Below are positions 35,030 to 44,211 of a stretch of 64,000 nucleotides of DNA, one piece after another; position 1 is the stretch's first letter, and the number at the start of each line of letters is the position of its first letter. The position numbers were made by a program, and so were the translations under genes. The DNA lies in the NCBI RefSeq assembly GCF_000337215.1, contig NZ_AOHZ01000086.1, positions 32,334-96,333 on the forward strand, read 5' to 3'. The notes below the pieces were generated by a model. That model saw only the letters and a program-made list of their open reading frames with translations. It did not search any database and was not told the DNA's origin. The stretch comes from Natronolimnohabitans innermongolicus JCM 12255 (GTDB lineage Archaea; Halobacteriota; Halobacteria; Halobacteriales; Natrialbaceae).

Positions 35030-35158
35030 ACGGCGTCTCGCCGTTCTCTTCGCGGTTCGTTGGCGGTTCGTTGCTCGCCGTTCGGTTTCGCCGACTGTCG
35101 AACCGATCACTCCGATCCCGCGTCGAGACACTGGCGAAACCGACCGGCGCGAGCCCGG

Positions 35159-35566
35159 CTACTCCCGCGGGACGAAGACGGGAACCGCGGCGTCGGCGTC
35201 CTCGACCGCCTTGAACCGAACCGTGACGCGAGTCCCGATCTCGACGTCCTCGGGGTCGCACTCGAGGTTCGTCATCACCCGCGGCCCCTCCTCGAGTTCG
35301 ACGTACGCGAGGACGAGCGGCAGGTCCTCTTCGGGCCAGCCGCTCATCGACTGCGTCGCGGAGTACGAGTAAACGGTTCCCTCTCCGGACGCTTCCTTCC
35401 ACTCGACGTCGTCGCTGAAGCAGTCGGGACAGAGCGCTCGCGGGTAGTGGTAGACGAGACCGCAGTCCGTGCACTCGCGGACGAGCAACGTGCCGTCGGC
35501 GGCGGCCGACCAGTACCGCTCCGTCTCCGGCGTGATCTCCGGCGTCGGTCGCGGCTCCCAGCTCAT
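35159..35566 (-). CDS. DUF35 OB-fold/zinc-ribbon protein
   Basis: A 135-residue DUF35 protein with zinc-knuckle CTDC and CPDC near residues 32 and 47, then the OB-fold segments GTVYSYSATQ and LVLAYVELEEGPRVMTNLE. Its ATG overlaps the stop of the thiolase-like gene by ATGA (35563-35566). DUF35 partners are needed by thiolase-fold aldolases such as steroid Ltp2. Because the coupled thiolase-like protein lacks the usual Cys, this pair may act as such an aldolase rather than a thiolase (inference). Confidence 0.88.
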   Translation of the reverse strand: MSWEPRPTPEITPETERYWSAAADGTLLVRECTDCGLVYHYPRALCPDCFSDDVEWKEASGEGTVYSYSATQSMSGWPEEDLPLVLAYVELEEGPRVMTNLECDPEDVEIGTRVTVRFKAVEDADAAVPVFVPRE

Positions 35567-36738
35567 CGGTCCTCACCTCCGAGGACGACGGTTGCCGCCC
35601 CGTGGCGGGTGCCGATGCTGCCGCCGGTCCCGTGTGCGAGCGCCAGGTCGGCGTCGACCTGTACCTCTTCGTTGGCCTCCCCGCGAAGTTGTCGAACGGC
35701 TTCGATGACCTTCGTCATCCCGCCGCGGTTCGCGGGGTGGTTCGAACACAGGCCGCCGCCGTCCGTGTTGAACGGCAGGTCTCCGTTCGGCGCTTTGAGC
35801 GCGCCGTTTTCGACGAACGTCCCGCCCTCGCCCTTCTCGCAGAAGCCGAGGTCCTCGATCGCCTCGAGGACGGTGATCGTAAACGAGTCGTAGACCGACG
35901 CGTAGTCGACGTGTTCGGGGCCGACGCCGGCCTCCTCGAACGCGCGTGTCCCGGACTGCTCCGCGGCGGTTCGCGTGAGGTCGATTCGACCCGCTCGGTG
36001 GTGTCCGACCGCCTCGCCGTGGCCGAGCACTTCGACGCACTCGCGCTCGAGTCGCGATCGAACGTCCTCCGAGACGACGAGTACCGCCCCGCCGCCGTCG
36101 GAGATCACACAGCAGTCGAGCAGGTGCAGCGGGTCGGAAACGACGCGCGACTCGACGACGTCGTCGACCGTCACCGGCTCCTGGAACATCGCGTCTTCGT
36201 TGTACTGGGCGTGGTGTGACGCGGCGACGCGGATCTCGGCCAACTGCTCCGGCGTCGTCCCGTGTTCGTGCATGTGCCGCTTGGCGGCCATGCCGTACAT
36301 GCCGATGTTCGTCGCGCCGTAAATCCGCTCGAAACTGTCCTGTGCCGATCGAATGCTCCGGGCGCCGGAGCCGGTCGCCTGTCCGCGCGACCGGGGTCGG
36401 CCGGCGAGGGTGATCAGCGCGACGTCGCACTTGCCGTCGCGGATCGCGCTCACGGCGTGACCGACGTGACTGATGTACGAAGAGCCGCCGTAGTCCGTCG
36501 TGTCGGCGTACGAAACCTCGAGGCCGAGGTAATCGGCCATGATGAGCGGCGACAGGCCGCTCTCGTACTCCGGGACGCCGGCGGTGAAGTACGCGTCGAC
36601 GTCGTCCTTTGCGAGTCCGGCGTCGGCGAGCGCGCCGCGTGCGACCTCCGCGTGTAACTGCATCGTCGATTTCTCCGGTGCTTCTCGCGTCGGGTGCTCG
36701 TAGGCACCTGCGATGTAGGCTGACGACTGTGCTGCCAT
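35563..36738 (-). CDS. Thiolase-fold protein without the nucleophilic Cys, Ltp2-like
   Basis: A 391-residue thiolase-superfamily protein. At the normal acylation site the sequence reads DYGGSSYISHV near residue 80, with Ser-Ser and no Cys. The region VHDCFSITEL of true SCPx thiolases reads VYDSFTITVL, bringing in a Tyr as in Ltp2-type retro-aldolases. The C-terminal pattern (SNHPANRGG, ALAHGTGGSIGTRHGAATV) is also that of the non-thiolytic branch. It probably cleaves a beta-hydroxyacyl-CoA, for example from a branched or cyclic side chain, with the coupled DUF35 protein. ACATTTAGG lies about 28 nt before the ATG. Confidence 0.82.
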   Translation of the reverse strand: MAAQSSAYIAGAYEHPTREAPEKSTMQLHAEVARGALADAGLAKDDVDAYFTAGVPEYESGLSPLIMADYLGLEVSYADTTDYGGSSYISHVGHAVSAIRDGKCDVALITLAGRPRSRGQATGSGARSIRSAQDSFERIYGATNIGMYGMAAKRHMHEHGTTPEQLAEIRVAASHHAQYNEDAMFQEPVTVDDVVESRVVSDPLHLLDCCVISDGGGAVLVVSEDVRSRLERECVEVLGHGEAVGHHRAGRIDLTRTAAEQSGTRAFEEAGVGPEHVDYASVYDSFTITVLEAIEDLGFCEKGEGGTFVENGALKAPNGDLPFNTDGGGLCSNHPANRGGMTKVIEAVRQLRGEANEEVQVDADLALAHGTGGSIGTRHGAATVVLGGEDR

Positions 36739-37101
36739 TGGGTAGTGGTTTTCTCACTCCTACCTAAATGTTACCGTCTGACTGGGTCCCGGTCGACGTC
36801 GTCAGCGTTCGGTTATCGGGAACGGTTCCCAGCCACGGGAGTGGACGGCCGTTTCGGGCTGTTTCCGCCACGAATCGCCATCGACACTATCCCGTACTCA
36901 CGACCTGTCGAAGCCTCGTCCGTACCGATTCTGTCTTTCTACGGTCTCTCTGTGTTGATACCCGTATCGTGGGGTCCACGGCTCCGACCGACGGTGAGCG
37001 CCCGGGTGTTCCGCTTCTTCGAACGAATTCTTGGCGCTCGACGCACTGCTGCCGCAACATTTACAAATGTACTAATGTAACTAATTCTCGACGTGGCGCG
37101 C
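36739..37101. other. Intergenic region upstream of the Ltp2-like gene
   Basis: A 363-bp gap between the thiolase-like gene start and the end of the IclR gene. No convincing coding frame is visible; it contains the promoter box near 36762-36770 and an AT-rich tract at 37060-37085. Confidence 0.55.
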
Positions 37102-37869
37102 CTACGAGTACTGAATGTTGAGTTCCAGTTCGTTCGCGGTGCCGAGAAGCAGGTTCGGAAGCGTCTCGTTGAACAGCGTTTTCTGGAACCGATGTGTTGG
37201 TCCCGAGACGCTCAGCGCGCCGAGGGGCTCGCCGTCTTCGTACCGAACCGGCACGCCGATCGCTCGGAGCCCGCTCGTGTTCTCCTGGTCGTTGGTGCTG
37301 TAGCCGCGGTCGCGAATCTCCGCTAATTCCGTCCAGAGCGCCTCCTCGTCGGTCGTCGTGTGCTCGGTCAGCGCCGGGAGCCCTCGCTGGTCGATGATCT
37401 CCTCGATGCGTTCATCCGAGAGGTTCGCGAGGATGGCTTTGCCGGCCGCGGTCGCGTGGATCGGGATTCGCTTTCCGATCTCGGAGTCTGTGTGAACGGC
37501 CCGGTCGCCGGTCTCCCGAAAGAGGTAGACGCCCTGCCCGTGCTCCTCGACGATAAACTGCGACCGCTCTTCGGTTTCGGCGGCGAGATCCGCCACTTTC
37601 TCCTCGGCCAACCGGTAGGCGTCGGTCCGCGTCCGCGTCTGTTCGCCGATCTCGAGAAACCGCAGTCCCGTCCGATAGACCCCGTTGTTTTCCGTCACGT
37701 ACTCGAGGTCCAGCAGGGTCGAAAGGTGCCGGTGGGCGGTGCTCTTGGCGACGCCGAGCTCTCGAGCGAGTTCCGACAGTCGCATCCCGTCTCGTTCCAT
37801 GAGCAACTCGACGATCCGAAACGCCGTTTCGGTCGTTTTCACCCGCCCGCGATCTTGATTCTCTGCCAT
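37102..37869 (-). CDS. IclR family transcriptional regulator
   Basis: A 255-residue IclR regulator. The N-terminal winged helix has TTETAFRIVELL and LARELGVAKSTAHRHLSTL with the recognition helix near residues 30-50. The C-terminal effector domain has IPIHATAAGKAILANL and GLRAIGVPVRYEDGEPLGALSVSGP, the ligand-binding pattern of the family. The ATG at 37869 is supported by a CATTTAATG box about 28 nt upstream; a longer reading to 37944 adds 25 residues without similarity. It is flanked by acyl-CoA genes and probably controls them in response to an acid or CoA ester. Confidence 0.9.
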   Translation of the reverse strand: MAENQDRGRVKTTETAFRIVELLMERDGMRLSELARELGVAKSTAHRHLSTLLDLEYVTENNGVYRTGLRFLEIGEQTRTRTDAYRLAEEKVADLAAETEERSQFIVEEHGQGVYLFRETGDRAVHTDSEIGKRIPIHATAAGKAILANLSDERIEEIIDQRGLPALTEHTTTDEEALWTELAEIRDRGYSTNDQENTSGLRAIGVPVRYEDGEPLGALSVSGPTHRFQKTLFNETLPNLLLGTANELELNIQYS

Positions 37870-38113
37870 GGGTGGGAGTATCAGACAATCCTCATTAAAT
37901 GTTCCGGAAAGTCGAACGACTTGCCATCCAATCGAATCTCCCATTTATAAACGGTTAGCGGTGAAATCGGCCACCGTCTGTGGGAATTCGTCCGCGGTCG
38001 GCTCCGGGTGCGAGTTCTGCATCGTCGAATGGGGCTGATTCACACCGCGTGCGCAATTGAACGCCCACGCGCGGACGTCGAATAACCCGTCCAACTTTGA
38101 CGCTTTCCGATGA

Positions 38114-38120
38114 TTTATAT
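38114..38120 (+). promoter_or_regulatory. TATA-like box of the ACAD gene at 38143
   Basis: TTTATAT centred 26 nt before the ATG at 38143. It overlaps the alternative ATG at 38110, which therefore is unlikely to be translated. Confidence 0.5.
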
Positions 38121-38142
38121 TCTCGCTCGCTCGTCATCCGGT

Positions 38143-39399
38143 ATGGTTCACTCGTGGAGAGATAGCGTACCGCTATCCGACGAACAAACGCTCGTCCGGG
38201 ACAGCATCCGGGAGATCTGCCAGGAGTTCGACCGGGAGTACTGGCGGGAGCGAGACGAAAACGAGGAGTATCCACACGAGTTCGTCGAGACGCTCAGCGA
38301 TCACGGCTGGCTCGGGATCTTGATCCCCGAAGAGTACGGCGGCGCCGGCATGCAAACGACGGAAGTCGCCGTCATGATGGAAGAGATCGCCGCGAACGGC
38401 GGCGGATTCAGCGCCGCGCAGGCGGTCCACGGCGGCATTTACAACAGCACCCCACTCGTCAAGTACGCCGACGAGGAGCTCAAGTCGGAACTGCTCCCGA
38501 AAGTCGCCGACGGAGAGGTCGCCATCCAGTCGTTCGGCCTCACGGAGCCCAACGCGGGCTCCGACTCGACGTCGATCGAGACCAGCGCCGAACGGGTCTC
38601 CGCCGAGCAACGCTCGGCTGATCCCTCGGACGTCACGGCGTCCGAGGACGGCGACGAGTACGTCATCAACGGCCAGAAGATCTGGATCTCGCGGGTGGAC
38701 GCGACGGACTATCTCGTCCTGATGGCGCGGACGACGCCGCGCGAGGCGGTCGACAAACGAACGGAGGGCATCTCGATGTTCCTCGTCGACGTCGAGGAGG
38801 CTTACGACCAGGACGCACTCGAGATCCAGCAGATTCCGAAGACGGCCAGCGGATTCGTCCACTCCTACGAGATGTGGTTTTCCGATCTTCGAATCCCGGC
38901 GGACCGACTCATCGGCGAGGAGGGACGCGGATTCTATCAGGTGCTAGATGGGCTCAACGAGGAGCGACTGGCTATTGCGGCCGAGTGCGTGGGTCTCGCG
39001 GAGGTCTCCCTCGAGCGCGGGATCGAGTACGCGAACGAACGGGAGGTCTTCGGCAGGCAGATCGGCTCGAACCAGAGTATCCAACACCCGCTCGCAGAGG
39101 CCTACACCGAAACCCTGGCCGCGAAGCAACTCCTGTACGGCGCCGCCGAAACGATCGAGAGCGCGAGCCAGAAAGAAACCGGCGCGATGGCCAACGCCGC
39201 GAAGTACCGGGCGGCGGAGGCGGCGTTCGCGGCGGCGGACGCCGCGGTTCAGACCCACGGCGGGTTCGGCGTCGCTCGCGAATACGACGTTGAGCGCTAC
39301 TTCCGCGAGGCCAGACTCACGCGGATCGTCCCGATCACCCAGCAGCTCGTTCTCAACTACATCAGCGAGAACGTGCTCGGACTCCCCCGCTCGTACTGA
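38143..39399 (+). CDS. Acyl-CoA dehydrogenase with isovaleryl-type catalytic Glu position
   Basis: A 418-residue acyl-CoA dehydrogenase. The flavin loop TEPNAGSD is followed by an unusual Ser/Glu-rich insertion of about 16 residues (SAEQRSADPSDVTASE) before DGDEYVINGQKIWIS. The C-terminal EGT is replaced by IVPITQQ and the Glu is supplied by LNEERLAIAAE, as in the enzyme encoded at 24705; both end in LGLPRSY. This subtype suggests alpha-branched or bulky substrates. A MaoC hydratase gene follows after 27 nt on the same strand, giving consecutive dehydrogenation and hydration steps. Confidence 0.9.
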   Translation: MVHSWRDSVPLSDEQTLVRDSIREICQEFDREYWRERDENEEYPHEFVETLSDHGWLGILIPEEYGGAGMQTTEVAVMMEEIAANGGGFSAAQAVHGGIYNSTPLVKYADEELKSELLPKVADGEVAIQSFGLTEPNAGSDSTSIETSAERVSAEQRSADPSDVTASEDGDEYVINGQKIWISRVDATDYLVLMARTTPREAVDKRTEGISMFLVDVEEAYDQDALEIQQIPKTASGFVHSYEMWFSDLRIPADRLIGEEGRGFYQVLDGLNEERLAIAAECVGLAEVSLERGIEYANEREVFGRQIGSNQSIQHPLAEAYTETLAAKQLLYGAAETIESASQKETGAMANAAKYRAAEAAFAAADAAVQTHGGFGVAREYDVERYFREARLTRIVPITQQLVLNYISENVLGLPRSY

Positions 39400-39426
39400 T
39401 CGCTATCCACCCGACAACTCACACCA

Positions 39427-40014
39427 ATGACGAACGACACTGACGACTCCACCGACTCCGAGGAAGCGACGGACAAACGACTCGTCGAAGGCTGGCACGG
39501 CCGCTACTACGAGGATTTCGCGGTCGGCGACGTCTACAAACACCCCTTCGGCCGCACGATCACCGAGACGGACAACGTCTGGATGACGAACGTGACGATG
39601 AATCTCAACCCGATGCACTTCAACGAGGCCTACGCCGCCGAGACGGAGTTCGGTGAGCGTCTCGTCAACGGACTCGTCGTCATTTCGACGGCCGTCGGGT
39701 TGAGCGTCGTCGACGTCTCGGTCAACGCCACCGCGAACCTCGGCTACGACGACGTTCGCCACCACAACCCCGTCTTCCACGGCGACACCATCTTCGCCGA
39801 GAGCGAGGTTCTCTCGAAGCGCGAACTCGAGTCCCGCGATCACGTCGGCATCGTCGAGACTGAGCTTCGGGCGTACAACCAACACGACGACCTCGTGCTC
39901 AGCCTGGAGCGCACGCCGATGGTGTTGAAACGCGAGCACGCCGAGCCCTCCGCGGCGAAGCCGCCCGGCTGGCCCGAGGGAATCGGAACGCAACCCGACG
40001 AGACCACGGACTGA
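39427..40014 (+). CDS. MaoC family hydratase, mesaconyl-CoA hydratase-like
   Basis: A 195-residue hot-dog protein. The segment TITETDNVWMTNVTMNLNPMHFNEAYA with the following VNATANLGYDDV and AYNQ pattern matches the mesaconyl-CoA hydratase/2-methylmalyl-CoA dehydratase branch, where NxNPxH replaces the GDxNPxH of other MaoC hydratases. It should add water to a 2-enoyl-CoA, likely one with a methyl branch. It lies immediately after an isovaleryl-type ACAD gene, consistent with a branched-acid route. The N-terminal 15 residues are an acidic tail. Confidence 0.87.
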   Translation: MTNDTDDSTDSEEATDKRLVEGWHGRYYEDFAVGDVYKHPFGRTITETDNVWMTNVTMNLNPMHFNEAYAAETEFGERLVNGLVVISTAVGLSVVDVSVNATANLGYDDVRHHNPVFHGDTIFAESEVLSKRELESRDHVGIVETELRAYNQHDDLVLSLERTPMVLKREHAEPSAAKPPGWPEGIGTQPDETTD

Positions 40015-40145
40015 GCTGCCGCTTGTCGACTCGTCTCGGTTCCGCTACGACGCGGTCCGAGGCGACCTCGTTTTTCTGATACCGAACGACCGGGATTTAG
40101 TCGGCCGATAGAAAGAACTAACTATCACAACTGGCAACTAACATC

Positions 40146-41285
40146 ATGGCATCGCTTACCGATGAGCAGCAGATGCTGCTCGAGACGGCGTCGGAGCTCG
40201 CGGAAAACGAGTTCGCCGAGAAAGCGTACGAGTGGCAGGGCGAAACGCCGTGGGAGAACCTCGAGACGCTGGCGGAACACGGGTTCCTCGGGATCAACTA
40301 CGACGAGGAGTACGGCGGCGCGGGGATGTCCGAGTTCGAAGCGATGTTGCTCAACGAAGCGATCGGCCGCGTCTGCCCGGACACGGCCTCGTTTCTGAAC
40401 TCCATGCACATGGTCGCGCCGCGGGCGATCGACATGTTCGGGACCCACGAAGCGAAGGAAACGTACCTGCCGCCGCTGACTGAGGGCGAGGATTTCATCG
40501 CGATCTGTATCTCGGAACCAGAGGCCGGCTCCGACGTCCACTCGATGAACACGACGGTCGAGGAACGCGGCGACGACCTCGTCCTCAACGGCGAGAAAAC
40601 CTGGGTTTCGCGGTTCAAAGACGCCTCCGCGGGCGTTACGTGGGTCAAATTCCCCGAGGGACTCGGCACCGTCATCGTCGATTTCGACGACCCCGGTGTC
40701 GAGGTGAGCAACCACTACACGAACATGGCCGACCACGAGCAAACCCACTATTACATGGAAGACGTCGTGATCCCGCCCGAGAACGTCCTCACGCGCGGCG
40801 AAGACGCCTTCAAAGAGCAACTGAAGGCGCTCAACTGGGAACGCCTCGCCGTCGCGTCGATCTCCAACACGTGGGCGCTGGCCGCCCTCGAGTACGCCCT
40901 CGAGTACGCCCAGGACCGCGAACAGTTCGGCCAATCGATCGCCGAGTTCCAGGGCCTCGAGTGGAAGCTGTCGGAGATGGTGACGCACCTCGAGGCGTCT
41001 CGCGCGCTGACGTACCGCGCGGCCGAGGACGCCGTCGCGCAGGGGCGGGTGCCTGATCCCTTGCAGACCGGCGCCGCGAACCTCTTCTCGGGGCAGACCG
41101 CGGAGACCGTCATCAGCGAAGCGCTCCAGATCTGCGGGGCGAACGGCTACCAGCAGGGCCACCCGCTCGAGTACCTCTACCGACTCCAGCGCGGATGGCG
41201 GTTCGCCGGCGGGACCGACGAGATCCAGAAGAATACGATCGCGCGGTGGCTCAAACGCGGCGGCGCGCCGTCGCTGTTGAACTAG
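40146..41285 (+). CDS. Acyl-CoA dehydrogenase
   Basis: A 379-residue acyl-CoA dehydrogenase with flavin loop SEPEAGSD near residue 123. The C-terminal site reads FAGGTDEIQ (Gly at the medium-chain-type Glu position) while LNWERLAVAS carries a Glu at the isovaleryl-type helix position. It therefore belongs with the enzymes at 24705 and 38143 in where its base is, but it has a normal C-terminus and no LGLPRSY ending. It is followed by a convergent 3-hydroxyacyl-CoA dehydrogenase gene. An AACTAACTA box lies about 28 nt before the ATG. Confidence 0.9.
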   Translation: MASLTDEQQMLLETASELAENEFAEKAYEWQGETPWENLETLAEHGFLGINYDEEYGGAGMSEFEAMLLNEAIGRVCPDTASFLNSMHMVAPRAIDMFGTHEAKETYLPPLTEGEDFIAICISEPEAGSDVHSMNTTVEERGDDLVLNGEKTWVSRFKDASAGVTWVKFPEGLGTVIVDFDDPGVEVSNHYTNMADHEQTHYYMEDVVIPPENVLTRGEDAFKEQLKALNWERLAVASISNTWALAALEYALEYAQDREQFGQSIAEFQGLEWKLSEMVTHLEASRALTYRAAEDAVAQGRVPDPLQTGAANLFSGQTAETVISEALQICGANGYQQGHPLEYLYRLQRGWRFAGGTDEIQKNTIARWLKRGGAPSLLN

Positions 41286-41403
41286 GCGGCGTCGAACGGC
41301 CAGCTTTACTCGCCGTGACTGCTGTAAACTACGAGTCGTCGAACGGGACGAACGGGACGACCGCGACGCCCCTCGCCCGACGTGGCGGGCGAGGCGCGAC
41401 TCT

Positions 41404-42600
41404 TCAGTAGAACGTCTCGCCGTTCTTGGCCTTCTCGACTAGCAGGTCGCAGGGAAGCGTCTCGGCGAGTTTGTTCGTATCCTCGTGGCGGCTGGCGACC
41501 TCGGTCAGCTTCTCGAGGATGACGTCGGCGCCGACCTCGTCGGCTTTCTCGAGGGGACCGACCGGCCAGTTCCCGCCGAGTCGCGCGCCGACGTCGATGT
41601 CCTCGACGGTGGCGACGTCGTTCTGGACCATCTTGGCGGCCTCGTTGACGATCGGCGCCCAGACGAGCAGCGTATCGAATCCCTGTCCGGCATCGACGGC
41701 GATCTGCGGTTCGTCGCGCTCGTCGTACTCGTAAAAGCCGGCGTCGGCTTTTCGACCGTACCGTCCTTTCTCGTAGAGCTGGTGGAGAAGCGGACACACC
41801 TCCGTGTCGTAGGACATCGGCCGGTCGTCCTCGAGGTGGTCCTGTTCCCCTTCGACGCGAATCTGGATTCCGCCGGTGAAGTCGGCGAGTTCGAACGGCC
41901 CCATCGGGAACCCTTCCGTGTACTTCATCGCGGAGTCGACCTCCTCGATGGTGTGTTCGCCCCGGTAGACCAACCAGGCCGGCCCCTCGCCGTAGGGCCG
42001 CATCAGCCGGTTGACGATGAACGAGGGAATGTCGATCTTACACCGGATTGGCGTCTTGTCGAACGACTCGATGAGCGCCTCCGCGGTGTCGCCCACGTCG
42101 TCGGGCGTGTGCTCGGTCATGATGACCTCGACCAGCTCCATCAGCATCGGCGGGTTGAACCAGTGGGTGCCGACGACCTGCGACGGTCTGTCGGTGACCT
42201 CCGCGAGCCGCGTGATGTTGAGTCCGGACGTGTTCGTCGCGAGGATGGCGTCTTCGGGGGCGATCTCGTCCAGGTCTTCGAAGATATCCTCCTTGACCGA
42301 CTGCTGCTCGACCGCCGCCTCGGTGACGAACTCCGCACCGCCGACCGCCTCCTCGAGGTCGGTGGTGAAGGTGAGTCGGTCGAGCGCGTCGTCGACCGCT
42401 GCCTCGGTCGCGGCGCCGTTTTCGACGGACTTCTCGTAGGACCACTCGATCTCCGCTTTCGCCTCGTCGAGCTGTTCCTCGTCGATATCGTTGATGTACG
42501 TTTCGTAGCCCGCTAACGCGGCGACGGCGCCGATGCCGCGTCCCATCTGTCCGCTTCCGATCACTGCAACTGTCTCGATGTCGTCGATAGTTACGACCAT
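41404..42600 (-). CDS. 3-Hydroxyacyl-CoA dehydrogenase with an extended C-terminal domain
   Basis: A 398-residue enzyme that oxidises (3S)-hydroxyacyl-CoA to 3-oxoacyl-CoA with NAD. The Rossmann loop GSGQMGRGIG is near residue 15, NTSGLNITRL near 120 and GTHWFNPPMLMELVEV with the catalytic His and Glu near 145. It is about 110 residues longer than the usual 280-290, and the tail (YEYDERDEPQ then FDTLLVWAPIVNEAAKMVQNDVA) looks like a second copy of the C-terminal helical domain, as in two-domain bacterial enzymes. It is divergent from the CoA-transferase gene at 42911. Confidence 0.9.
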   Translation of the reverse strand: MVVTIDDIETVAVIGSGQMGRGIGAVAALAGYETYINDIDEEQLDEAKAEIEWSYEKSVENGAATEAAVDDALDRLTFTTDLEEAVGGAEFVTEAAVEQQSVKEDIFEDLDEIAPEDAILATNTSGLNITRLAEVTDRPSQVVGTHWFNPPMLMELVEVIMTEHTPDDVGDTAEALIESFDKTPIRCKIDIPSFIVNRLMRPYGEGPAWLVYRGEHTIEEVDSAMKYTEGFPMGPFELADFTGGIQIRVEGEQDHLEDDRPMSYDTEVCPLLHQLYEKGRYGRKADAGFYEYDERDEPQIAVDAGQGFDTLLVWAPIVNEAAKMVQNDVATVEDIDVGARLGGNWPVGPLEKADEVGADVILEKLTEVASRHEDTNKLAETLPCDLLVEKAKNGETFY

Positions 42601-42910
42601 ACGGGTACTGTCTCAAACGATAAGCAAAAATCTACCGCTCGAGGAACCGTCGCCGTCGTCACCACCTGCGAAGGCGAACGGCGGTCGCTCCTCAATCCGC
42701 CGTCCGGTTTCGCCATCCGGGGCTCTCCCGGTACCCCCTCCGATAAGAATATATGTGGCGACACGAAAGACAGCGTATGTTCGTTCGCAGGAGAGACAGC
42801 CGTCTGAACGCGCCGACGCTCGAGCCACGCGCCGCGAAACGGCGCGACGGCCACAGCGGTACCGCCGCCGAAACGACGTCCGACGACGGGATTTCAGCAC
42901 GGAGAGGGCA

Positions 42911-44089
42911 ATGCTCGCACTAGACGACATCACCGTTCTGAGCCTCGAGAGCGGCGTCAGTGCGCCCCTTTGTACACGGATGCTGGGCGATTTCGGTGCG
43001 GAGGTGATCAAGGTCGAACGACCCGGCGTCGGCGACGTGAACCGCCACTGGGATTCGGCCGTCTACGGGGATTCGTCGGCTCACGTCTGGGTCGACCGGA
43101 ACAAGTTGAGCATCGAACTCGACCTGAAGTCCGACGAGGGGTCAACCATTTTCTCCGAGCTCGCCGCCGAAGCGGACGTCGTCGTCCAGAACTACGCCCC
43201 GGGCGTCGTCGAGCGACTCGGCGTCGATTACGAGCGCGTCTCGCAACTCAACGAGGACGTGATCTACCTGAACATCTCCGGGTACGGACGAACCGGGCCG
43301 TACAGCGATCGGAAAGCGTACGACCTCGTCATGCAGGGTGAGACCGGTTCGATCCTGATGAACGGGTCGCCCGACGAGCCGGCAAAAATCCCGATCAGCA
43401 TCTGTGATATCAACGCCGCGACCTACGGGACGATCGCCACGCTGCTCTCGCTGTTCCACCGCGAGCGGACCGGCAACGGCGACGAAATCGACGTGACGAT
43501 GTTCGGCGGGATGCTCTCCTGGATGGGGTATTTCCCACACAAGTACTGGCACAACGACGAGCTTCCCGAGCGGATCGGGATGCGCCACCACCTGATCACG
43601 CCGTACGGTCCCTACGAAACCGCCGACGGCCAGTATATCAACTTCGCCATCCTGAGCGAGGCCCACTGGAAGGAGTTCTGCGTCGAAATCATCGATCGTC
43701 CTGGCCTCCTCACGGACGACCGCTTCGAGACGAACGAGGACAGGGTCGCCAACCGAGACGCGCTCGAATCCACTATCGAGTCGATCATCGAGAGCGAACC
43801 CTGCGACCACTGGGTGGACCTGCTTACCGAGAGCACTATCCCGTGGGGCGACGTCAACCAGCTCGACGAGGTGCTCGATCACCCGCAGACGGATCACCTC
43901 GACCTCGTCCAGGAGTTCGAGACGGAGGATGGCCCCGTCCAGTACATCGACAATCCGATCTCGTTCGACGGCCTCGAGACGACTGCCGACCGAATGCCCG
44001 ACCTCGGGGAACACACCGACGACGTCCTCGAGGCGATCGGCTACACCGACGACGAGATCGACGAACTCCGCGAAAACGGCGTCGTCTAA
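42911..44089 (+). CDS. CaiB/BaiF family III CoA-transferase
   Basis: A 392-residue family III CoA-transferase. LSLESGVSAPLCTRMLGDFGAEVIKVE at the N-terminus is the family CoA-binding pattern. KAYDLVMQGETG near residue 140 holds the Asp that becomes acylated in transfer. It moves CoA between acyl donors and a free acid such as succinate or acetate, avoiding ATP cost. GGAGAGG lies just before the ATG at 42911, selecting it over upstream in-frame codons that lack similarity. Compare with the racemase-like family member at 15237. Confidence 0.88.
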   Translation: MLALDDITVLSLESGVSAPLCTRMLGDFGAEVIKVERPGVGDVNRHWDSAVYGDSSAHVWVDRNKLSIELDLKSDEGSTIFSELAAEADVVVQNYAPGVVERLGVDYERVSQLNEDVIYLNISGYGRTGPYSDRKAYDLVMQGETGSILMNGSPDEPAKIPISICDINAATYGTIATLLSLFHRERTGNGDEIDVTMFGGMLSWMGYFPHKYWHNDELPERIGMRHHLITPYGPYETADGQYINFAILSEAHWKEFCVEIIDRPGLLTDDRFETNEDRVANRDALESTIESIIESEPCDHWVDLLTESTIPWGDVNQLDEVLDHPQTDHLDLVQEFETEDGPVQYIDNPISFDGLETTADRMPDLGEHTDDVLEAIGYTDDEIDELRENGVV

Positions 44090-44211
44090 CTCGTTCAAAC
44101 GATCGTGACGCGAAATAGAAGCCCGTGTCGTCGCCCGTGCTGTAGCCTTCTCACGTGTACTGACGAAATCCGTTTCAACACTATTGCGACGGTTCCGTTG
44201 CCTCGCCCGGC

